Assembly: GCA_903889655.1 (NCBI GenBank)
Contig: CAISYL010000294.1
Coordinates: forward strand, 1 to 51,947
Origin: an uncultured Alphaproteobacteria bacterium
GTDB lineage: Bacteria > Pseudomonadota > Alphaproteobacteria > Parvibaculales > Parvibaculaceae
Direction: 5' to 3'
Length of the DNA: 51,947 bases
Below are positions 1-7,616 of this stretch, piece by piece. The notes below the pieces were generated by a model. It ran no database searches. It saw only the letters and a program-made list of their open reading frames with translations, and had not been told where the DNA came from. Position 1 is the first letter of the stretch; every line of letters starts with the position of its first letter. Made by a program: the position numbers and the translations under genes.

Positions 1-2874
1 GGGAGATCCGGTGCCGAAACACCGCGAGCCCCTTTCGCACAATCCGTTTTTTCGCAGCCTGTTCCCGCCGTCGATCTTGCACCGGTGGCGGAGGTCATGC
101 GCGAAATCGTCAATCGCGTGGAGAGCAGCGAGAAGCGCAGCACAGATCTTGCGCGGCGCCTGGAACAGACCGTCGGCCAGTTGGCCGAGCGGCTCGATCA
201 CTCGGAACGCGCCATGGAACATATCCCCGACCAGCGAACGCTCGATCCGCTTGAACGCAAGATCCAGCAGCTCGCGGAGCGGCTCGAAGAATCCGAGCGC
301 GGACGCGGTGGTCGCCGCGGTTCGGACGACAAATCCATTCAGGCTCTCGAAAAGGCCGTCAGCGCCGTCGTCGATCATCTCGACACGGCGGAACGTCGCA
401 CGGAAGAATCCCTGTCGGAAATCCGGCAGACGCTTGCCAAGGTCGCCCACCGCGTCGACGAGCGCGACGAGGAAGAGGAGCGCGAGGAAGCGCAGGCCCG
501 CTCTCGCGCCCTCGAAACGCATTTGCAGACGCTCGCCGGCCGCCTCGAAAAGATGGAGCATTCCGTCAGCGGCGTCAGCGCACAGGCCGTCGAGACGGCG
601 CTGAAGGCAATCGCCGAAAAAACCGATGCCGAGCAGCACAAGGCGACGATCGCCGCGCTTCAGCGCAATCTCGGCGAGATCACGCACAGGCTCGAACGCG
701 CCGAGCAGCGCACCGACGAGACGCTCAAGACCTTCGAGATGACGGTCACGAGCATCGCCAAGCGTCTCGACGATCTCGATACGCCGCACGCCCAGGCCGA
801 CGTCGCGCAGATCATCGATACCCGGCTCGAGCAGGTGACAAATCGCCTGCATGACAATGAGCAGATGACGCTCCAGGCCGTGCAGACCATCGAGCGGGCG
901 ATTGCCGGCATGTCGGACAGTCTGCATGTCGCCGAGAACCGCTCGCGTGAAACGATCGAGTCGCTGCATGTGATGCTCGAGCGGATGACCGACAGGCTCG
1001 GCCGCCTCGAAAAGGAAACCAAGGCTGCCCGCACGCAGCCGGCGCAAATGCTCTCACCGCAGATTTCAGTCGGCGGTGCCGGCAGCGGCTTCGTGCCCGG
1101 TGCGCAGGGTTTCCCGATCCCGAATTTCGATACGCCGCCCATGGGCGGTTTCGGCGCTCCCTCGGCGGAGTTCCGCAGTCCCTTCGCCGATCCGGGCTTT
1201 ACCGAGCCGCAGCAGCGCGCCCTTCCCGCCGCGCCGTCGCCGGCCAATGTGATGCCGGAGCGCGTCAGCCCCGAACCGGCCGGCGATATACCGCCGCCGC
1301 CTTTCGCGGCAGACGACGACGAACTCGAATTGCGCGACGCCGAGCCCGAGATCAGCAATCCGGCTCTCGAACAGGCGCGCACGGCGCATGATTTCCTCGC
1401 CGCCGCGCGCCGCGCCGCACAGGCCGCCGCGCAGAACGGCCGTGGGCCGCAGCAGCCCGGCACGGGGCCCGCTCCTTATGCGGAATCATCCGCCCGCTTC
1501 ACCGCCTTCGACGACGCGCGCGAAGGCCGGCGCAAGCGTGTGCTGACGGGCGTCCTTGCAGCCGTCATTCTCGTCGCCGCGGGTTTCGCCGCGGTCCGCT
1601 ATCTCAACAACCAGCCGCTCGTGCCGGTCGTCGACACGACGGTCGGTGTCCCGGAGACGGTCAAGCCAGCGCCCGCCGCGACCGAAACGCCGGCCGTGAA
1701 GCCCGCCGATACGAATTCGGCCGTCACCGTGCCTGCCGCACAGGAACATCCGGAGGCCAAGCCGGACGACGCCGGAGCAAAACCTTCGGGGGCGGCGGCT
1801 CCTTCTGAAGCGGCGGCTCCGGCGTCCACCACGCCCGCACCCACCGCGCAGGCGCCAGCCAAGGCCGAACCGGTCTCGCCGATCGTCCCCCTGCCGAAAA
1901 AGACGGCGCCGCACAGCGCGACGACGATCCCGCGCGCGGAAACCAAGGGCCCGACGCTGACGCCCGCCCCGGCAAAGCCGGTCGACAGCGCGCCGCTCGG
2001 TCAGACATCCGATCAGGCCATTCCCACCGGCGACCGCGCGCTCCGCGCCGCCGCCGTGAAGGGCGAACCCGCCGCGCAATACGAAGTCGGTCAGCGCTAT
2101 GCCAATGGCGACGGCGTCAGCGCCGATCCCTCGCAGGCCGCCTACTGGTACGGGCAGGCCGCCGATCAGGGCCTTGCCATCGCGCAGTACAGGCTCGCGA
2201 CGCTTTATGAAAAGGGCCGCGGCGTCGCACAGGACGATGTGCAGGCACGCAAGTGGTACGAGAAGGCCGCCGCGCAGGGCAACATCAAGGCGATGCACAA
2301 TCTCGCCGTGATCTATGCCGAAGGCCGCGGCACCCGACAGGATTTCACGACCGCGGCGCACTGGTTCGAACAAGCCGCCGAATTCGGCCTCGGCGACAGC
2401 GAATACAATCTGGCGATCCTGCAGGAGCGCGGTCTCGGCGTGCAGCAGGACTATGCCGCCGCCTACAAGTGGCTCTCGATCGCGGCCAAGGGCGGCGACA
2501 AAGGCGCGGCGCAGAAGCGCGACGAACTGGCTGCGAAGCTTGATGCGGCGACGCTCGCCCAGGCGAAGGTCGCGGCCGAGACATGGACGCCGAAGCGTCC
2601 GGACCCGCTTTCCAACGGCGATCTTTCGTCGCTGACAGGCGGATCGTCGGGTGCGGCACCCGACACGACGGGCAGCCTCGCGACGCCGCAGAACGCCATC
2701 GGCCGCGCGCAGGCCATGCTGATGAAGCTCGGCTACGATCCGGGTTCGTCGGACGGCATGATGGGGCCGCGTACGCGGGATGCCATCCTCACCTATCAGC
2801 GCTCGGCCGGCCTCGACCAGACCGGCACTGCCGATCCGGCGCTCATCAAGTCGCTCGAACTCGCGACACAGTAA
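1..2874 (+). CDS. PodJ-like Sel1-repeat, peptidoglycan-binding membrane protein (5' partial)
   Basis: The frame is open from base 1, so the gene begins outside the window; the first in-frame start candidate is GTG at 85. Counting from that GTG, residues 1-310 are highly charged and coiled-coil-like with recurring RLE/RLD blocks. A Pro/Ala-rich stretch follows, then a single membrane segment at about 482-505 just after a basic cluster (RRKRV), then an Ala/Pro-rich linker. Four Sel1 repeats occupy about 649-812 and a PG_binding_1 domain about 871-927. Cytoplasmic coiled coil, one membrane pass and periplasmic Sel1 plus peptidoglycan-binding domain is the plan of PodJ and related polar localization factors. 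Such a scaffold role is inferred from architecture only. It converges with the methyltransferase 24 bases downstream. Confidence 0.85.
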   Translation, partial: GRSGAETPRAPFAQSVFSQPVPAVDLAPVAEVMREIVNRVESSEKRSTDLARRLEQTVGQLAERLDHSERAMEHIPDQRTLDPLERKIQQLAERLEESERGRGGRRGSDDKSIQALEKAVSAVVDHLDTAERRTEESLSEIRQTLAKVAHRVDERDEEEEREEAQARSRALETHLQTLAGRLEKMEHSVSGVSAQAVETALKAIAEKTDAEQHKATIAALQRNLGEITHRLERAEQRTDETLKTFEMTVTSIAKRLDDLDTPHAQADVAQIIDTRLEQVTNRLHDNEQMTLQAVQTIERAIAGMSDSLHVAENRSRETIESLHVMLERMTDRLGRLEKETKAARTQPAQMLSPQISVGGAGSGFVPGAQGFPIPNFDTPPMGGFGAPSAEFRSPFADPGFTEPQQRALPAAPSPANVMPERVSPEPAGDIPPPPFAADDDELELRDAEPEISNPALEQARTAHDFLAAARRAAQAAAQNGRGPQQPGTGPAPYAESSARFTAFDDAREGRRKRVLTGVLAAVILVAAGFAAVRYLNNQPLVPVVDTTVGVPETVKPAPAATETPAVKPADTNSAVTVPAAQEHPEAKPDDAGAKPSGAAAPSEAAAPASTTPAPTAQAPAKAEPVSPIVPLPKKTAPHSATTIPRAETKGPTLTPAPAKPVDSAPLGQTSDQAIPTGDRALRAAAVKGEPAAQYEVGQRYANGDGVSADPSQAAYWYGQAADQGLAIAQYRLATLYEKGRGVAQDDVQARKWYEKAAAQGNIKAMHNLAVIYAEGRGTRQDFTTAAHWFEQAAEFGLGDSEYNLAILQERGLGVQQDYAAAYKWLSIAAKGGDKGAAQKRDELAAKLDAATLAQAKVAAETWTPKRPDPLSNGDLSSLTGGSSGAAPDTTGSLATPQNAIGRAQAMLMKLGYDPGSSDGMMGPRTRDAILTYQRSAGLDQTGTADPALIKSLELATQ

Positions 2875-2898
2875 GCTCTCCTGTTCGATCGAGCCTGG

Positions 2899-3657
2899 CT
2901 ATTTGATCGCCCCGTCTTCGGGCCAGGCCGCACGCCAGCGCCTGTCCGATCTGAGCGGCGAATCTTCCTTGATGAACATGAGGTCCACCGTCCCGAGCGC
3001 GTTGTCGAGCGGGCGGCGTGCCATGCCGACGATGTCGAAGATGACAAAGCCCTTCTCACGCATGAAGCCGATGATCTCCCAGGCCTCAGGGCCGCCATCG
3101 ACCGTCGACAGCACGCTCACCTCGACAATCAGCGCGTCAAGATCGGCGATGCGTTCGCCCATGCCGCGCAGGACCATGAGTTCGGCGCCCTGCACGTCGA
3201 TCTTGCAGAGCGCGGGGCCGGCAAAATCCGGAAACGCGACGTCGAAGCGATGGATCGGCACGCTGTAACGCTTCGTCTCCCCCAGCGGTCCGATGTCGCG
3301 GAAAAGGCTCGCGCCGTTGATGTCGTCGAGGCGCTCCTCGATGTCGATTTCGCCTTCGATGTCGCCGAGCGCGAAGCTGCAGATCTCCGCATCGATCTCA
3401 TCGGCAATGCGGCGCATATGGGGGAGCGAGCCCTCAGTCGGATCGACCAGAAAGAAATGCGCCTCCGGAAAGGCGTGGTAGAGATCGGGCGTTCCGGCAG
3501 CGACGCCGATGTCGAAGACGGTCTTCGGATTGAAGCCCATTTCCTTCAGCGTATTCGTGCCGGAAACCCACATGGCGACGCTGCCGACGTGATGCAGTCT
3601 CTGCCAGAGGGGGCCAAGAAGGGGCCGCAGCGGTTTCGTAGCGGATTTGAGGAGCAT
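2899..3657 (-). CDS. FkbM family methyltransferase
   Basis: This 252-residue protein has the FkbM SAM-methyltransferase pattern: a motif I-like FDIGVAAGTPD near the N terminus, an acidic strand end (FLVDPTEG), KIDVQGAE in the core and LIVEVSV later. The family usually O-methylates sugars or other small hydroxylated molecules; the substrate cannot be read here. The reading frame stays open well upstream, but residues before MLLKSATK look like non-coding read-through. I chose ATG at 3657 because GGGAAG lies just 5' of it. ATG at 3675 (MSPGK) is the alternative. The gene diverges from the TauE exporter across about 216 bases. Confidence 0.8.
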   Translation of the reverse strand: MLLKSATKPLRPLLGPLWQRLHHVGSVAMWVSGTNTLKEMGFNPKTVFDIGVAAGTPDLYHAFPEAHFFLVDPTEGSLPHMRRIADEIDAEICSFALGDIEGEIDIEERLDDINGASLFRDIGPLGETKRYSVPIHRFDVAFPDFAGPALCKIDVQGAELMVLRGMGERIADLDALIVEVSVLSTVDGGPEAWEIIGFMREKGFVIFDIVGMARRPLDNALGTVDLMFIKEDSPLRSDRRWRAAWPEDGAIK

Positions 3658-3873
3658 GATCTTCCCAGGAGACATTTCCACGGGCAGCCCGCAAGGCTGC
3701 GGGCGCATTGTCGGCCACGCACGTCTCTCTTGCCCGTGACCAGCGAGTGACCAAAGCGGGTGCCCGCCCGCCTCTCGGCCGCTCACACGCTGGGAATCGC
3801 GGCGGCGACGTGCTACGCCAGTTCCACCTCCCGCGGACATAATGCGCGCCTCAAAGGCCGCCGGAGACCCCGC

Positions 3874-4800
3874 ATGCAGATTTATCTGCCGATCGCCGAA
3901 CTCCCGGTCAACGCGCTGGTCATTCTCGCCATGGGCGCGGCCGTCGGCTTTCTCTCCGGCATGTTCGGCGTCGGCGGCGGGTTCCTGATGACGCCGCTGC
4001 TGATCTTTCTCGGCATTCCGCCGGCGGTCGCCGTCGGCACGCAGGCGACGCAGGTCGTCGCTTCCTCGGTCACGGGCGCGCTGGCGCATTGGCAGCGCGG
4101 CAGCATCGATTTCAAGATGGGAGCCGTACTGCTGGCGGGCGGCATCGTCGGATCCGTCAGCGGCATCTTCATCTTCCGCCTGCTCACCCAGATCGGCCAG
4201 ATCGACCTCGCGATCTCACTCATTTACGTCGTCTTCCTGACGATCATCGGCGTGCTGATGATGACGGAGAGCCTGCGTGCGATGCAGGCGGCGGCGCGCG
4301 GAACGCCAGTGCCGGCAAGCCGCGGCGGCCAGCACAGCTGGATTCACGGACTGCCGTTCAAGATGCGGTTTCGCCGGTCCAAGCTCTATATCAGCGTGAT
4401 CCCGCCCATCCTGGTCGGCTTTTTCGTCGGCATGCTGTCGGCGATCATGGGCGTCGGTGGCGGCTTCATCATGGTTCCGGCCATGATCTATCTCCTGCGC
4501 ATGCCCACCTCGATCGTCATCGGCACGTCGCTCTTCCAGATCGTCTTCGTGACGGCCCTCACCGGCGTCATGCAGTCGGTCGAGAACCAGACCGTCGACA
4601 TGATGCTCGGGCTCATTCTGGTCATCGGCGGGGTGGTCGGCGCGCAATATGGCGTGCGCGCCGCGGCGCGGCTCAAGGGCGAGCACCTGCGCGCCCTGCT
4701 TGCGGCGATCGTGCTGCTGATGGGACTGCGGCTCGGCTGGGATCTCGTCACGACACCGCCCGACCTCTATTCCATCTCAGACGTGGCGCCGCATTCATGA
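3874..4800 (+). CDS. TauE/SafE family sulfite/anion exporter
   Basis: The 308-residue polytopic membrane protein contains the duplicated TauE/SafE signature: GMFGVGGGFLMTP in the first half and MGVGGGFIMVP in the second, each followed by a hydrophobic helix and a VGT/IGT motif. The family exports sulfite, sulfoacetate or other organosulfur anions. An in-frame start at 3760 would add 38 residues of low-complexity non-membrane sequence. I prefer ATG at 3874, preceded by GGAG eight bases upstream. Its stop overlaps the start of the next gene (ATGA), so the two are translationally coupled. The TIGR02186 partner next door is a recurring alphaproteobacterial arrangement, which supports a joint transport role. 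Confidence 0.85.
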   Translation: MQIYLPIAELPVNALVILAMGAAVGFLSGMFGVGGGFLMTPLLIFLGIPPAVAVGTQATQVVASSVTGALAHWQRGSIDFKMGAVLLAGGIVGSVSGIFIFRLLTQIGQIDLAISLIYVVFLTIIGVLMMTESLRAMQAAARGTPVPASRGGQHSWIHGLPFKMRFRRSKLYISVIPPILVGFFVGMLSAIMGVGGGFIMVPAMIYLLRMPTSIVIGTSLFQIVFVTALTGVMQSVENQTVDMMLGLILVIGGVVGAQYGVRAAARLKGEHLRALLAAIVLLMGLRLGWDLVTTPPDLYSISDVAPHS

Positions 4801-5591
4801 CGATCCGCGCGCTGCATAGCCTGGCAATCGTCGCCCTCCTTCTCGGCGCGGCGCCGGCGCGCGCCGATCAGCTCGTCACGGACTTGTCCGAACACAAGAT
4901 CGCCATACGCTCGAACTTTACCGGCACGCAGATTCTGCTTTTCGGCGCGGTGGAGGCGAACACGCCGGGCGAACGTGCGCTCGACCGCGACATCATCGTC
5001 GTGGTGACGGGGCCTGCACGCGCCATGACCGTGCGGCGCAAGGAGCGCGTCGCCGGCATCTGGGTCAATCACGACTCGCTCACCTTCCCCCGCGTGCCGA
5101 GCTATTACGCGGTGGCGAGCACGAGGCCGCTCGAAGTGACGGCGGGCATCGACATTCTGAAACGCGAGCAGATCGGCATCGACAATGTCGACCTCGGAAG
5201 CCCGCGCGCCCAGTCGATCGACGGCAGCGAGGAAATTCTGCCACCCGACGAAGAGCAGATTTTCACCAAGGCCCTGATCCGCAACAAGAAGCGCGAGCGG
5301 CTCTATATCAGCGATCCGGGCGGCGTCACTTTTCTGGGTCAGACGCTCTTCCGCGCCACCGTCGACATTCCGGCCAATGTGCCGGTTGGGCTCTATACGG
5401 CCACCGTCTTCCTGCTGCGCGACGGGCAGGTCGTCGACGCGATCGCCTCGCCTCTCTATATCGACAAGAGCGGTCTCGAGCGTTTCATCTATCGCCTTGC
5501 TCATGCGCAGCCCCTCTTCTACGGCCTCGTCGCGGTGCTCGGGTCGGTGCTGGCCGGCTGGCTCGCTTCGGCGCTGCTCCGCGAGCGCTGA
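4797..5591 (+). CDS. TIGR02186-family exported membrane-anchored protein
   Basis: This 264-residue protein starts with a signal peptide (about residues 1-22, ending ARA-DQ). A mostly beta-rich extracytoplasmic part follows, containing VVVTGP and an ISDPGGVTFLGQTLFRA segment. It ends with one C-terminal membrane helix (about 238-258) and a short basic tail. It matches the TIGR02186 'putative transmembrane' family. That family has no established biochemical role but sits repeatedly beside TauE-type exporters, as here by a 4-base ATGA overlap. I infer a periplasmic accessory subunit of the exporter. The start is fixed by the coupling and the signal peptide. Confidence 0.8.
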   Translation: MTIRALHSLAIVALLLGAAPARADQLVTDLSEHKIAIRSNFTGTQILLFGAVEANTPGERALDRDIIVVVTGPARAMTVRRKERVAGIWVNHDSLTFPRVPSYYAVASTRPLEVTAGIDILKREQIGIDNVDLGSPRAQSIDGSEEILPPDEEQIFTKALIRNKKRERLYISDPGGVTFLGQTLFRATVDIPANVPVGLYTATVFLLRDGQVVDAIASPLYIDKSGLERFIYRLAHAQPLFYGLVAVLGSVLAGWLASALLRER

Positions 5592-5648
5592 CTGCATTCC
5601 CCCCGGCCTCGATTTCGCTATAGTGCCTGCCGGAGCGGGGAGAAAATC

Positions 5649-6068
5649 ATGTCGCAAGAGCGCGTCGCGCAACTCAATAAATTCGCAAGACACAAGCATC
5701 CGGGCCTCGTCGGCGTCGAACTCGAGATCTGCGAGGCCGATCTCGTCACCGGGAAAATGACGGTGACGGAGCCTGTCATCGCCGGCACCGGCTTCCTCTG
5801 GGCGCCGGTCGTCATCACGCTGGCCGACTGGCTCTGCGCGGCCGGCATGTCGCCGAACCTGCCGGAGGGCGCGAGCTTCACGACCGTCGAGCTCAAGACC
5901 AATTTCCTCGGTTCGGCCACCGAGGGCGAGGTCGTCTCCGGCCGCGCGGTGCCTGTTCATCGCGGCAAGAGCACCCATGTCTGGGACGTCGAGGTGCGCA
6001 ACGACACCAAAAACCGCGTCATCGCACTTTTCCGCTGCACGCAAATGATCCTTTATCCGAAGCAATAA
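5649..6068 (+). CDS. Hotdog-fold thioesterase (PaaI-like)
   Basis: A 139-residue single-domain protein with the hotdog pattern: a central helix segment (WAPVVITLADWLCAAG) followed by strands SFTTVELKTNFLG and GRAVPVHRGKSTHVWDVEV. It lacks the usual HGG catalytic motif of PaaI enzymes, so hydrolysis of acyl-CoA is plausible but not shown. The ATG at 5649 follows GGAGCGGGGAG with good spacing. A TATAGT -10-like box at 5619-5624 suggests its own promoter. It differs from the two hotdog genes near 19 kb, which keep HGG. Confidence 0.7.
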   Translation: MSQERVAQLNKFARHKHPGLVGVELEICEADLVTGKMTVTEPVIAGTGFLWAPVVITLADWLCAAGMSPNLPEGASFTTVELKTNFLGSATEGEVVSGRAVPVHRGKSTHVWDVEVRNDTKNRVIALFRCTQMILYPKQ

Positions 6069-6129
6069 TTGACGCATGGCTTCGCGAGGCCGGCGCGGCT
6101 AAAGTGCCGGCCAACAAGGCGGACAGGCT

Positions 6130-6897
6130 ATGGCTGATCTCAATATTTCCTATGCGGCTGCGGCGGCGGGCGGGCTTCTGAGCTTTCTCTCGCCTTGCGT
6201 GCTGCCGCTCGTCCCGGCCTATCTCTGCTTCATCGCCGGCACGTCCTTCGAGGAACTGACGAAGGACGAGGCGAAGGGACATGAGAAGCTGACGCGGCGC
6301 GTAGCGATCGGCGCCATCGGCTTCGTGCTCGGTTTCTCGACCGTCTTCGTCGCTCTGGGGGCGAGCGCCTCGGCGATCAATCCCTACATCCTCGCGAACA
6401 AGGAAATCCTCGGCCGCATCGCGGGGGTCATCATCATCGTCTTCGGCCTTCATTACATGGGCGTCTTCCGCATCGCGATCCTCAATCGCGAGGCCCGGTT
6501 CCAACCCGACCGGATCGGCGACGTCACACAGAGCCTCTGGATGCAGTTCCTGAGCCCCTATGTGCTCGGCCTCGCCTTCGCCTTCGGCTGGACCCCATGC
6601 ATCGGGCCGATCCTTGCGACGATCCTCGCCATCGCGGCGTCGCAGGAAAGCCTGCGCGCAGGTGTGCTGCTGCTCTCGACCTATTCGCTCGGGCTTGGTA
6701 TCCCCTTTCTCGCCGCCGCTTTTGCGATCCGCGGCTTTCTCACTTTCGCAAAGCGCATCCGGCGGCACATGCAGAAGATCGAGATCGCAGCCGGCATATT
6801 GCTCTCGGGAACCGGACTGCTGATGGTGCTCGGCTCCTTTGAGTCTATCGCCATTGCGCTTATCAGGTTTTTCCCGTTCCTCGCGAAGCTTGGCTAG
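6130..6897 (+). CDS. ccdA: Cytochrome c biogenesis / thiol-disulfide transporter CcdA
   Basis: This 255-residue protein with about six membrane helices carries both CcdA signatures: SPCVLPLVP (Cys23) in helix 1 and GWTPCIGP (Cys157) in helix 4. The cysteine pair passes electrons from cytoplasmic thioredoxin across the inner membrane to periplasmic partners such as CcmG or DsbD-like acceptors. The length is typical for the short CcdA type. A TAAAGT box at 6100-6105 lies upstream. The stop codon overlaps the convergent pdeM stop by four bases. No other ccm gene is nearby. Confidence 0.92.
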   Translation: MADLNISYAAAAAGGLLSFLSPCVLPLVPAYLCFIAGTSFEELTKDEAKGHEKLTRRVAIGAIGFVLGFSTVFVALGASASAINPYILANKEILGRIAGVIIIVFGLHYMGVFRIAILNREARFQPDRIGDVTQSLWMQFLSPYVLGLAFAFGWTPCIGPILATILAIAASQESLRAGVLLLSTYSLGLGIPFLAAAFAIRGFLTFAKRIRRHMQKIEIAAGILLSGTGLLMVLGSFESIAIALIRFFPFLAKLG

Positions 6898-7616
6898 TCG
6901 CCTTCGAGACGATGCGCCGCAACGGGCACCACGGTCCGCGCGCCCATCATCCAGGCGTGAAAGCCAAAGCCCGGCAGCAGATTTTCATAGGCGACGTCGA
7001 GTACATTGAGCCCGCCGGCATAGGCGCCGAAAGCCGGCAGTATCGCGCGCGTGCCGTCGGACGCCACGCAGCGCCGACGCAGACGACGGCCGCGCACACG
7101 CACCGCCGCGCAAGGATGGAGATGGCCGGCGATCTCGCCCGTCGACGGCGCGGGGCGTGGCTCGTGGCGGAAGGTCAGCGGGCCGGCGCGCAGTTCCTCA
7201 TGCACCGTGCCGCCGAATTGCCGCGACGGCCGCGGATCGTGATTACCGGCGATCCAGATCCAGTCGGTGCGCCGTGTCAGGTGCGCGAGATGCGCGGCAT
7301 CCTCGGCCCCCATGCGTGCCTCCGCGTCGAGATCGTGAAAACTGTCGCCCAGCGCAACCAGCCGCGACGGCTGCCAGCGCGCGAGCAAGGCGTCGAGGCG
7401 GCGCAGCGTCGTTCGCGTATCGTAAGGCGGCAGGGCAATGCCGCGCGCGGCGAAGGCGGAACCCTTTTCGAGATGGAGATCGGCGACGACCAGCATGCGC
7501 TCGGCTTCCCACCAGATCGCACCATCGGCAAGCACGGTCAGCGCCGCACCGCAGACGCGCAAGGCCGGCGCCGCATGCAATCGCTCATCCGGTTCTTTTT
7601 CGGCTGCGTCAAACAA
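6894..7616 (-). CDS. pdeM: Ligase-associated DNA damage response endonuclease PdeM
   Basis: The 240-residue protein is a calcineurin-like metallophosphoesterase. It shows DLH (46-48), GDSFHD (90-95), GNHD (124-127), a lone His151 and GHLH (164-167), which supply the two-metal site. PdeM proteins are encoded with an Lhr-type helicase, an ATP-dependent DNA ligase and a beta-lactamase-fold exonuclease and are linked to DNA repair. Here the gene follows the helicase with an 8-base overlap, so it is translated from the same message, but no ligase or exonuclease follows. It converges with ccdA. Confidence 0.9.
   Translation of the reverse strand: MFDAAEKEPDERLHAAPALRVCGAALTVLADGAIWWEAERMLVVADLHLEKGSAFAARGIALPPYDTRTTLRRLDALLARWQPSRLVALGDSFHDLDAEARMGAEDAAHLAHLTRRTDWIWIAGNHDPRPSRQFGGTVHEELRAGPLTFRHEPRPAPSTGEIAGHLHPCAAVRVRGRRLRRRCVASDGTRAILPAFGAYAGGLNVLDVAYENLLPGFGFHAWMMGARTVVPVAAHRLEGD

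Noticed and set aside
1486-2373. Long minus-strand open frame opposite the PodJ-like gene
   Set aside because: Arg/Gly-rich shadow of a high-GC coding sequence with no domain features.
3658-4089. N-terminal extension of the FkbM frame upstream of 3675
   Set aside because: The extra residues are Arg/Glu/Asp-rich read-through opposite the TauE gene, with no domain match.
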